Assembly: GCA_023052945.1 (NCBI GenBank)
Contig: CP095495.1
Coordinates: 1,426,001-1,490,000 of the forward strand
Origin: Wolbachia pipientis
GTDB taxonomy: Bacteria; Pseudomonadota; Alphaproteobacteria; Rickettsiales; Anaplasmataceae
DNA length: 64,000 bases
Direction: 5' to 3'
Part shown: piece by piece, positions 26,581 through 35,030 of the stretch
Numbering within the stretch: the stretch's first letter is position 1
Layout of the letters: every line of letters starts with the position of its first letter
Made by a program: the position numbers and the translations under genes
Notes under the pieces: generated by a model
What the model was told of the DNA's origin: nothing
The model's database searches: none
What the model saw: only the letters and a program-made list of their open reading frames with translations

Positions 26581-27513
26581 GACTAAATACATCCTTTCAG
26601 TAGATGGCGGAGGCATAAGGGGTATAATACCAGCAATGATACTAGCAGAAATAGAAAAAAGAACAAGAAAGAGGGTAGCTGAAATCTTTGATCTGATGGC
26701 TGGTACTTCAACCGGTGGCATTGTTGTAGCAGGGTTATGCAAGAAAGATGAACAAGGAAATCCTCAATACTCTGCAAATGATTTGGTTGAGCTCTACCAG
26801 AGATATGGATCATATATTTTCAAATCTTCATTCTTCAGGCGATCAATATTATCTTGGTTTAACTGCGCACAATACCCATACGAAAACATCGAGTTGATAT
26901 TGGACAAGTATTTTGGTGACGATATTCTCAAAAACACTTTAAGTAAGGTGTTGATTACAAGTTATGATATTAACAACAACTATCCTTTCTTTTTAAGAAC
27001 TGGAGAGAAGATAGAAATTTTATCAGGCTAAAAGATGCACTCAGAGCTGCAACGGCTGCACCTACTTATTTCATACCAAAACATCTAAAAATTAACCAGA
27101 TAAACAGAGTATTAGTGGATGGCGGGGTGTTTGCCAATAATCCAGCGGCTTGTGCATATGCAAGTGGTAAGAGGTTATTTCCAAATGATGATATTCTACT
27201 GTTATCGATAGGTACTGGAAGAACAGATAGAAGTATAGAGTATGCCTATTCAAAGAGATTTGGAAAAATAGGATGGATCAAGCCACTACTGAATGTGATG
27301 TTTGCTTCAAGTTTAGATGCAGTAAATTATCAGCTGGATCAAGTTATAGGTAGTAGATATTTAAGAATACAGTCACAGCTAAAAATAGCATCACCTGACA
27401 TGGATAATATTACATCAAAAAATATCAAATCTCTTCAGCAAGAGGCAGAGGCAATGATAGAGGACAATCAGAAAATGATAGAAAAATTCTGCACAGAAGT
27501 GTTAAATATATAA
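26579..27513 (+). pseudogene. Patatin-like phospholipase, frameshifted
   Basis: This is a patatin-family lipid acyl hydrolase. The N-terminal frame has the oxyanion loop DGGGIRG and the nucleophile motif GTSTGG. The second frame, from about base 26995, has the catalytic Asp motif DGGVFANNP. The frames are joined by adding one T to the T5 run at 26990-26994, giving PFFFKNWREDRNFI...LKDALRAATAAPTYF, a natural patatin sequence. Without that the first frame ends at 27031. Patatin genes are standard in WO prophages. Here it is probably inactive unless slippage or an assembly error is involved. It is divergent from the PLD-type gene with overlapping start codons. Confidence 0.85.
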
Positions 27514-27571
27514 CTATTTTTGCTTATATCTTAATATATTATTTAACACTCCCAACCATCTTTAACACAAT

Positions 27572-28561
27572 TCAATTTTCACACTCATCAGCAGTTAGGC
27601 CACTTGCTCGCACAATAATATCAATAGCAACACCTTCCTTAACTAGATCTTTTGCAATCTTGATTTTCTCTGCTTTTTTAACCTTTTCTTTACCAGTTTG
27701 CATTCCTTCAGATAAAGATCTGGCTACCGTATCCAGTAATTCTTGATCCTCAATTTTTTCGCATTTACCTACAAATCTCAAAACTGGCTCATTTTCATAT
27801 TCTGTTAGTCCAAGAGCTTTAATGTTAACTGATAATGTCTTTGCTATCTTATATAATATTTCAATTGGAATGTCTGTATATCCTCGTTCATAGTCGTGTA
27901 TTTCTTTAGGTGTTGAACCGATTTTATTTGCCAAGTCCTCCTGAGTGTATTCCCGTATTAATCTCTGCTCTTTTATCCTTTTCCCCACTTTGTAGAGTAT
28001 AGAATCAGTACAAATTTCTTTCTCTATATCATCATACTCATAAGTAGATAAGCGAGTCACTTGGGAAATAATATCAACTGAAACTCCTTCTTTCACTAGA
28101 TTCTTTGCTACTTCTATTTTTGCTTCTTCTTGACTAATTTTCTCGCTAATATATACAAACCTTACTAATGGATACAGCTTCTTGCGTAATTCCTGATCCT
28201 TAATTTCTCTATGTATTTTTGTTAGATAGACTATTTCTTTATCCTCATCTTCATACCAACCGTTTTCTCTTAGTACTGTTGGTCCTGGAAGTAGATCTAC
28301 AACATTGACTGACAATGCTTCTGCTATTATATACGATTCTTTGATTGTAATAGCCTTGCACCCTAGTTCAAAGTTATGTATTTCCTTATGTGTTAAACCA
28401 ATTTTGCTTGCTAATTTTGCCTGAGTATACCCTTGTACTATCCTACAATCTTCTATTTTTTTCCCTAGCTCGTAGCTTACTGAGCCAATATGCTCTGAAT
28501 TATCATAGATAAATCCTCTAAAAGCTGTTTTTCCTACAGAAGCAAACATATATTCTATCAC
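27572..28561 (-). CDS. Double-HTH (Xre-type) WO regulator
   Basis: This 329-residue protein has two Cro/C1-type HTH domains (EDCRIVQGYTQAKLASKIGLTHKEI at ~35-60 and KEQRLIREYTQEDLANKIGSTPKEI at ~195-220). Each is followed by a helical unit ending VAKNLVKEGVSVDIISQVTRLS-like. The duplicated HTH-plus-tail layout suggests DNA binding at two sites or a covalent dimer. The same layout appears at 28595-29515 and 31802-32740, so this is a small family. It probably represses phage or cargo genes; the operators are not identified. Confidence 0.8.
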   Translation of the reverse strand: MIEYMFASVGKTAFRGFIYDNSEHIGSVSYELGKKIEDCRIVQGYTQAKLASKIGLTHKEIHNFELGCKAITIKESYIIAEALSVNVVDLLPGPTVLRENGWYEDEDKEIVYLTKIHREIKDQELRKKLYPLVRFVYISEKISQEEAKIEVAKNLVKEGVSVDIISQVTRLSTYEYDDIEKEICTDSILYKVGKRIKEQRLIREYTQEDLANKIGSTPKEIHDYERGYTDIPIEILYKIAKTLSVNIKALGLTEYENEPVLRFVGKCEKIEDQELLDTVARSLSEGMQTGKEKVKKAEKIKIAKDLVKEGVAIDIIVRASGLTADECEN

Positions 28562-28594
28562 AAAAAATCCACTATTGGCTAAGTTTTTATGAAA

Positions 28595-29515
28595 TCACAA
28601 AAATTTCTCAATCATATAATTTGATAAGCCTGTCGTTTGCAAGATAATATCAACAGAAATTCCTTCTTTCACTAAATTCCTTGCAACTTCAATCTTCTTT
28701 TCCTCTCTAACCTTTCCTCTACAAACATGTATACCTTCAAATAAAGACTTGATTAGCATATCGCGTAATTCCTGACTCTCAATCTTTTTGTATTCTTCTA
28801 TCAAGTTTGATAGCTTTTCTTCCGCTTCACTATCCTCATCTGATTCGGGAAGTAGATCTATGATACTGATTGATAATACCTTTGCTATTTCATCTAACAT
28901 TTCAAGTGAAACAGCAGCTCTCCCTTGTTCATACTCGTATATTCCTTGATTTGTTATGCCAACTTTATTCGCTAAATCTTTTTGTGTATATCCTCGTATC
29001 AATCTCCACTCTTTTATCCTTTGCCCTACTTTGTATGGAACCGGAATTTTGTTTTCCTCATACTCACCAATAGATAAGTTAGTTGTTCGAGAGATAACAT
29101 GAGCAGAAACTCCTACTTTCATCAAACCCCTTGCTACTTCTATTTTTACCGCTTTTCTGCTTCTTTCCTCACTCAAACGAATAAATTTGGTTAATAAATA
29201 AAATACCTCGCTTAATTCTTTATCTTTATAACCCTTTATTAAATTTAATATTTCTTCATCTTCAAAATATCTTTTTTCATTTGGTAGTGTCTCTCCACAA
29301 ACTAGACCTTTAACATTTACTGATAATGCTTTTGCTATAGCATATAACTTCTTAATTGGAATTTTACGACTCCCTTTTTCATATTGCAGTATTGCCCAGT
29401 ACTTTACACCAACCTTCTCCGCTAAATCCTTTTGAGTATACCCTCTCTCTAACCTCCAGCTTTTCACTTTTTGCCCTACCTCACAGTCTAGACTTTTTTT
29501 CATACAAAGAACCAT
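28595..29515 (-). CDS. Double-HTH (Xre-type) WO regulator
   Basis: This 306-residue protein has HTH 1 at ~20-45 (LERGYTQKDLAEKVGVKYWAI) and HTH 2 at ~180-205 (LIRGYTQKDLANKVGITNQGI). Each is followed by the helical tail (VARGLMKVGVSAHVISRTTNLS; VARNLVKEGISVDIILQTTGLS). It is the closest relative of 31802-32740 and may be a duplicate. The latter is separated from it by a WO-specific gene and radC. An alternative start is the ATG at 29503. Confidence 0.8.
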   Translation of the reverse strand: MVLCMKKSLDCEVGQKVKSWRLERGYTQKDLAEKVGVKYWAILQYEKGSRKIPIKKLYAIAKALSVNVKGLVCGETLPNEKRYFEDEEILNLIKGYKDKELSEVFYLLTKFIRLSEERSRKAVKIEVARGLMKVGVSAHVISRTTNLSIGEYEENKIPVPYKVGQRIKEWRLIRGYTQKDLANKVGITNQGIYEYEQGRAAVSLEMLDEIAKVLSISIIDLLPESDEDSEAEEKLSNLIEEYKKIESQELRDMLIKSLFEGIHVCRGKVREEKKIEVARNLVKEGISVDIILQTTGLSNYMIEKFL

Positions 29516-29580
29516 ACATATAATATTTTCTACTATAGCTCAGATATAATGGTAGACTCTGGAACCTTAAAATAAATGAA

Positions 29581-30786
29581 TTAAAGCCCCCTAAAAGTTT
29601 CTTTACTATTTTCACGTACTTTATCTACCCATGAAGACAATTTTTCACTTGGGCTATCAACCTCCTTCATAAGCTGCTTGCTATTCCATATGCCACATCT
29701 CATAAAACTTCCCTTTTCTACTGCTTCTTTAAGTTTTACTCCAGCAAAAAGACAATTTTTTCCAATTTCTTCCCCTCTTTGTTGTAGTTTAGCCCACATT
29801 TCCTTGTTTTCTACTCTTACTTGTACTTGATCATATTTTTTTACATCATGGTACAATATAATATTTAGTTTACCAGCGCTTGTAGGAATTTCTAACACAA
29901 CAGAGCTACCATCTGATACATCAACGTAATTTCTTACACCTCCTTCCTCCCTTCTGATCTCAACTGCATCATTGCCTATTTTTAAAATATTACTTCTTAA
30001 CTCTCTATTTGCTTCCAGTATTTTGGTTACTTCTATTTTGCTATCTTCGGAAAATTCTATATACGATGTTGTATTATCTATCTCAACATCTATTAATTCT
30101 CCTTCTTGCACAGCACTTTCGCCAGCTTTCTCTAGTTCTTCTAGTCTCTCATCTATCTGTGGCTGAACTTCTGGTTGTAGCTCATTATAGATTTCACCTA
30201 TCAATTTATTCTCCAATAAAGTATCATGAAACTCTGCGCCGCTTAGCATTAATTTGCGTATTAGCTTTTTTCGATCACTTTTTTCTAATTTATGAAAATG
30301 TGTACCTAATACTATATATTCTGCAAAGCTCCACTCTCCATCATTACATGCATTTAGCCTTCCTCCAGAAGCTAGTACTTTGTCTATAACTTTGTGCAAT
30401 TCATTTACATTCTTTGCCTCTACCACTTCACTTTTAAACCAGCTCAAAGTTTCACTTTCACCTGCACTCGGCTTTATTTTTTTCAAAGCTGAAGCAAATG
30501 GATTTTTATCTTCTTGATCACTTACAGGTTTTGTGCCATAAACATAGTCAAATCCTTTCCCATAGTTGATTTGGTTTTCGCGAACTTCTCTACCAGGGAA
30601 AGGTGCTATTTCTTCAGGCTTTTTAGCCTTATTAATTTTGCTTACAAAGGTGGATTGCTCCTTAGTACGACCAATTCCTATAATCGCATTTAACATCTCA
30701 CCTTTTGATAATCTATCAAGATCAACGTTTAATTCGTAAACACCCCCTTCTTGATCATCAAAAGGTACAATTATTTTATTAACCAT
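29581..30786 (-). CDS. WO-specific protein, C-terminal domain shared with 54702-55940
   Basis: This 401-residue protein of unknown function has a helical middle resembling degenerate ankyrin-like or solenoid helices (LHKVIDKVLASGGRLNACNDGEWSFAEYIVLG). Its C-terminal ~130 residues (VRNYVDVSDGSSVVLEIPTSAGKL ... GEEIGKNCLFAGVKL) align with the protein at 54702-55940 (VRNYTDLADGSDVVLTFHTSLGEL ... EEEVGKNCLLGGLPV). That conserved domain is not one I recognise. No signal peptide or membrane segment is present. It lies between regulators and radC, in the cargo region that in WO encodes suspected host-directed proteins. Confidence 0.7.
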   Translation of the reverse strand: MVNKIIVPFDDQEGGVYELNVDLDRLSKGEMLNAIIGIGRTKEQSTFVSKINKAKKPEEIAPFPGREVRENQINYGKGFDYVYGTKPVSDQEDKNPFASALKKIKPSAGESETLSWFKSEVVEAKNVNELHKVIDKVLASGGRLNACNDGEWSFAEYIVLGTHFHKLEKSDRKKLIRKLMLSGAEFHDTLLENKLIGEIYNELQPEVQPQIDERLEELEKAGESAVQEGELIDVEIDNTTSYIEFSEDSKIEVTKILEANRELRSNILKIGNDAVEIRREEGGVRNYVDVSDGSSVVLEIPTSAGKLNIILYHDVKKYDQVQVRVENKEMWAKLQQRGEEIGKNCLFAGVKLKEAVEKGSFMRCGIWNSKQLMKEVDSPSEKLSSWVDKVRENSKETFRGL

Positions 30787-30956
30787 ATTAGCCTCCGCTA
30801 TTAAATATACTTTACTAAATCTACAACCGACTTTATTACTTTATTATTAATTCAATATATACTTTTTCATTAATTATAAATAATGATTAATGTATTTGCA
30901 AATACTTTCTTCATTCAAATAGTTAAACAACTCATGAAAATCTTCAAACATCTGCT

Positions 30957-31631
30957 TTATAACAGTCCTTGCTCTTTAAAGCTAAAATACCCAACACTTG
31001 TGATGATAATGTGATCCATTAACCTAATCCCTATAGTCTGACAAGCTTTAGCCAAGTCTTTAGTTACAGCTTCATCCTCATCAGATGGCTTTAACCTTCC
31101 TTCTGGGTGGTTATGCGATATTATTATTGACATCGCTTTTCTTATTAATGCCTTTCTTGTTACTTCTCTTATGTAAAAAGGTACCTTATCCACTGTACCA
31201 GTGAACACTTCTTCCCCCTTTAAACGGCACTTTTGATCAAAATATATTATTTTCATCTTTTCCTCCTCTGAATAACCAATACTCACCCTTAAATATTTTA
31301 CTATGGTTTCCAAGTTATCCATTACAGGTCCTTTCTTTAACTCTTCTCTTGGTACTCTCTTTGCAGCTTCCTTTAGACATAAAATTACTGCTACTGTAGA
31401 ATCAGTTATCCCTTCTATAGTTTTCAAGTCATCTATTTCCTGGCCTAAAACTCCTCCTATTCCAAAACTATCTATTAGCTTTCTAGCAATAATTCGAGCT
31501 TCTTCCCTGTCATGCACTGCACTTAGAAACGTTTCTATTACTTCACGATCAAGTAGTGCTTTACCGTTGCTTTCTAATGCTCTGAATTCTATTTCTTCTC
31601 TACGATCTTTACTATTTTCCTTATTTTTCAT
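30957..31631 (-). CDS. radC: RadC family JAB/MPN protein
   Basis: This 224-residue protein has the N-terminal helix-hairpin-helix part (FGIGGVLGQEIDDLKTIEGI). It also has the C-terminal JAMM metal site HNHPEGRLKPSDED (H-x-H-x7-S-x2-D), with the upstream Glu/Thr region FTGTVDKVPFYI. RadC family proteins are common on mobile elements. Their enzymatic role is unproven, and a DNA-repair role is doubtful. It lies in the minus-strand cargo block with mutL and double-HTH regulators. The start at 31631 is not supported by a strong ribosome site. Confidence 0.9.
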   Translation of the reverse strand: MKNKENSKDRREEIEFRALESNGKALLDREVIETFLSAVHDREEARIIARKLIDSFGIGGVLGQEIDDLKTIEGITDSTVAVILCLKEAAKRVPREELKKGPVMDNLETIVKYLRVSIGYSEEEKMKIIYFDQKCRLKGEEVFTGTVDKVPFYIREVTRKALIRKAMSIIISHNHPEGRLKPSDEDEAVTKDLAKACQTIGIRLMDHIIITSVGYFSFKEQGLL

Positions 31632-31801
31632 AAAAATTACCCTTCACTAACAACAAACTTTTTTTAGATATTTACTGCTGTTTTTTATCAGCATTGGCAT
31701 AAAGCCATAGCTTTTGAGTGAAGTCAAATCAATTTTTAAATCTTTTTTACTTATTTTTTCATCAAAAAGTAAAGATGTTAATAGATGCTGATTTTTTTAT
31801 T

Positions 31802-32740
31802 TTAAACTTGTTGAATTTTGTCCAAAGAGATGCCTACTGTTTTTAAAATAATATTGATAGAAATCCCTTCTTTAACTAAATTCTTTGCAATTTTCATCTT
31901 TTCTACTTTCTTCACTTTCTCTTTGCAAATTTGTATGCTTTCAAACAGAGATTTTATTAGTACATGACGTAGTTCTTGGCTTTTAATCTTTTTATATTCT
32001 TCTATTAACCTTGATAGCTCTGCTTCACTATTCTCATTTTCTGTTGTTTCTGGAAGCAGATCTGTAATATTAATTAATAGTACCTTTGCTATTTCATCTA
32101 ACATTTCAAGTGAAACAGCAGACCGTCCTTGTTCATATTCATATATTCTTTGATTTATTACGCCCACTTTGCTTGCTAAATCTTCTTGAGTGTATCCTCG
32201 TATCAATCTCCATTCTTTTATTCTTTGACCTACTTTATACGGAATAGAAATTTTTTTCTCATCATTATCATATTCATCAATAGATAAACTGGTCGTTTGA
32301 GAGATAACATGAGCAGAAACTCCTTCCTTAACCAAACCCTTTGCTACTTCTATTTTTACCGCTTTTCCACTTCTTTCCTCACTAATACGGATGAATTTGG
32401 TTAATAAGTAAAACGTTTCACGTAATTCTTGGTCCTTAATCTCTTTATGTCTTCTTACTAGATTTAATACCTCTTCTTCTTCATACCTTTCCTCATTTGA
32501 TACTTCTTGTCCGCAAGCTAGATCTCTAGCAGTTGTTGATAATGCTTCTGCTAATTCATATAACTTCTTAATTGAAATTCTGCGTGTTCCTTTTTCATAT
32601 TGCAGTATTACCTGATATGTTGTGCCGGTTTTTTTTGCTAAATCTTTTTGAGTATATCCCTTTGCTAATCTACGATTTCTTACTTCCTGTCCTATTACTT
32701 TGTAATCTAAAAAGTTAGAACAATTATTCTCTTTTTTCAC
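31802..32740 (-). CDS. Double-HTH (Xre-type) WO regulator
   Basis: This 312-residue protein has HTH 1 (RLAKGYTQKDLAKKTGTTYQVI) and HTH 2 (LIRGYTQEDLASKVGVINQRI). Each is followed by the VAKGLVKEGVSAHVISQTTSLS-type helical tail. Its sequence is close to that of 28595-29515, including the acidic patch before the last tail, so the two are duplicates that have diverged in the DNA-recognition helices. It lies just upstream of mutL on the minus-strand block. Confidence 0.8.
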   Translation of the reverse strand: MKKENNCSNFLDYKVIGQEVRNRRLAKGYTQKDLAKKTGTTYQVILQYEKGTRRISIKKLYELAEALSTTARDLACGQEVSNEERYEEEEVLNLVRRHKEIKDQELRETFYLLTKFIRISEERSGKAVKIEVAKGLVKEGVSAHVISQTTSLSIDEYDNDEKKISIPYKVGQRIKEWRLIRGYTQEDLASKVGVINQRIYEYEQGRSAVSLEMLDEIAKVLLINITDLLPETTENENSEAELSRLIEEYKKIKSQELRHVLIKSLFESIQICKEKVKKVEKMKIAKNLVKEGISINIILKTVGISLDKIQQV

Positions 32741-32808
32741 ATTTTACGCCTCATAATCAGAAGAGCCGTTACGTATACCTAATTGGTAACCTTTTTGACA
32801 AACTGAAC

Positions 32809-34599
32809 TCATCTCCTTTCAAATAATTTTTCTATATCACTTAGTTTCATTTCTATATAAGTTAGCTTTCCGTGGTCAGAATATGGAGTTTTCTCAATTT
32901 GTCTTAGTATCTCATTCATCTCTTCCAATTTCATTTTTCTTCCTGCTCCATGGCAAGCAATTGTGGCTGATATTTTATTCACCTTATCCTCTATTGGCAC
33001 CGTATCTTCCATTTCCATTAACTTATCTACTATATCAACTAGCATCTCCTTTATATCTATTGTTCCCAAGATTGCAGGTATTTCTTTCACCCTTACTTTA
33101 TCTTCTGATTCTATTTCAATACCAAAACCCATTTCAAAAAGCTTATCTTTATAAGTTTCAACCATCTCCATCCCTGCTTGGTTTTTAATCTCAACTATTT
33201 CAGGAAGAAGAAGTTTTTGTCTTTTTATGCTTGATTTTTGCTTTAAGCACTCGTATATCAATCTCTCATGAGCTGCGTGCTGATCTACTATAATTAATTT
33301 GCCTTTAGCCTCAGCAATAATGTAAGTACTGTGGACCTGACAGCGTGCATACCCTAGAGGATGATCCTCTATTAAATCAATTTGCTCCCTTTCTAGAACC
33401 ATCGCTCCCTTTTGGGGTGGAGATTCTCCATACTTAAACGTTTCTGGTAAGCTTTGCCTTCTTTCATCTGGTGCATTGAATTCTTTCATTAGACGATTTT
33501 CTAAAAGACTTGGTCTCTTTTCATAAAACTCTTTTTGATTTTTTTCCTCTTTACTGTTAACCTGCTCTTGGCTATCAAACTCTTCAATACTTTGAGACTC
33601 AACATCACTTGCTGCGAACCTAGTCGATAATGCTTTTATTATCCCTCTTCTCACTATTTCATATATTAACCTTTTATTCTGAAATCTTACTTCTGATTTA
33701 TTTGGATGCACATTTACATCTACTTGGTCGTACGGTATTTCTAACTGCAGCACTGCAAAAGGATACTTTCCAGTTGGAATAAAATCTTGATATGCATATC
33801 GAATTGCACCAACAAGTAAATTGTCTTTTATTGGCCTTCCATTAACAAACGTATAGATTTGAGTTGAATTGCCACGACTAATAGTTGGTTTACAGATGTG
33901 TCCCGTAAGTTTGATGCCGTCTTCTTCCTCTTTAACTTCCAGCGAATTGCTCTGAAATTCTTCTTCTGTTTCACATAGTCTGTTAAAGAATGAAGTTTGT
34001 TTAGCATATTTTAAGAGCTTTTTATTACTGGAAGTGAGAGTAAACCCAATATTGTAGTTAATCATTGCTAAGTTATTTACAATTTCAACAATGCTTTGTG
34101 TTTCTGCTCTTTCAGTTTTTAGAAATTTTAGTCTATTTGGAGTGGCAAAAAATAAGTCACGAACTTCAATATATGTACCCTGTAGCAAAGAACAAGGGAT
34201 AACCTCTCCTATTTTTTCTCCTCCTTCATAACTTATAGACCATGCTTCCTTTGCTCCACTTGCCTTAGACGATAAGTTCATTCTACTTACTGCTGCAATT
34301 GAAGGCAAAGCTTCTCCTCTAAACCCAAGGTGCTTGATTTCTATTAACTCACTATCGCTTAATTTTGAAGTAGCGTGGCGCATAAACGCAAGTTCCAAAT
34401 CTTCCTTTTCTATTCCATTTCCATTATCTGTTACAGTTATAAGATTACGCCCACCACTTTCTATCTTGATCTCTATCTCTGAACTTCCAGCATCTATTGC
34501 ATTTTCTACTAATTCCTTTACTACACTTGCTGGCCTCTCTATTACCTCTCCTGCTGCTATACGATTTATAGTTTTTTTGTCTAAAAGAATTATTGCCAT
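32809..34599 (-). CDS. mutL: DNA mismatch repair protein MutL
   Basis: This 596-residue protein has the GHKL ATPase motifs in order: [16 protein letters not shown], and [13 protein letters not shown]. It continues with NGRPIKD and the C-terminal dimerisation domain. [12 protein letters not shown] matches the DQHA-x2-E-x4-E metal motif of nicking MutL proteins, so endonuclease activity is possible. The length is normal for an alphaproteobacterial MutL. The frame is intact. mutL in WO cargo is a known oddity; whether it is the cell's only copy cannot be judged here. The start is the ATG at 34599. Confidence 0.9.
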   Translation of the reverse strand: MAIILLDKKTINRIAAGEVIERPASVVKELVENAIDAGSSEIEIKIESGGRNLITVTDNGNGIEKEDLELAFMRHATSKLSDSELIEIKHLGFRGEALPSIAAVSRMNLSSKASGAKEAWSISYEGGEKIGEVIPCSLLQGTYIEVRDLFFATPNRLKFLKTERAETQSIVEIVNNLAMINYNIGFTLTSSNKKLLKYAKQTSFFNRLCETEEEFQSNSLEVKEEEDGIKLTGHICKPTISRGNSTQIYTFVNGRPIKDNLLVGAIRYAYQDFIPTGKYPFAVLQLEIPYDQVDVNVHPNKSEVRFQNKRLIYEIVRRGIIKALSTRFAASDVESQSIEEFDSQEQVNSKEEKNQKEFYEKRPSLLENRLMKEFNAPDERRQSLPETFKYGESPPQKGAMVLEREQIDLIEDHPLGYARCQVHSTYIIAEAKGKLIIVDQHAAHERLIYECLKQKSSIKRQKLLLPEIVEIKNQAGMEMVETYKDKLFEMGFGIEIESEDKVRVKEIPAILGTIDIKEMLVDIVDKLMEMEDTVPIEDKVNKISATIACHGAGRKMKLEEMNEILRQIEKTPYSDHGKLTYIEMKLSDIEKLFERR

Positions 34600-35030
34600 A
34601 TTTTCAACTCTCAGTCTGATCAGTTTAATATCAATTAAAATCAGATTGTCTATTAAATTCTATTCTAAGCCCTTTCATGAAGATCATTAGAATTATGTAT
34701 AATTATTAATGCTTTTTAAGTGGATTTCCTATTGTTCTTTCTAAGTTCCTTGGTGCACGTAACGATTATACTTTAAAAAGAATGTTGGCTACTGAGAAGA
34801 ATGAAGACATCATCATCAGCGAAAAAAAAGGGCAAAAAAACAGAGAAAATTGATGTAACTACTTAAGGCAGGTGTCTCTATTGCAGCTGAGACAGCTGAT
34901 CACTCATGATCAAATAAAAAAGTTATAAGCACACAGATTAGATCACAGTATCTTTTTTAAGAAGAAGATTTATCTTGCTTAAAAACTTGTAGATACTATA
35001 TTTTACACAAATTCTTCATGCGAGGCCTTT
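34600..35030. other. Intergenic, no supported gene
   Basis: This A+T-rich 430-bp gap lies between divergent mutL and the large ankyrin gene, so it should hold promoters for both. A very short ORF at 34801 (MKTSSSAKKKGKKTEK) has no further support. Confidence 0.4.
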
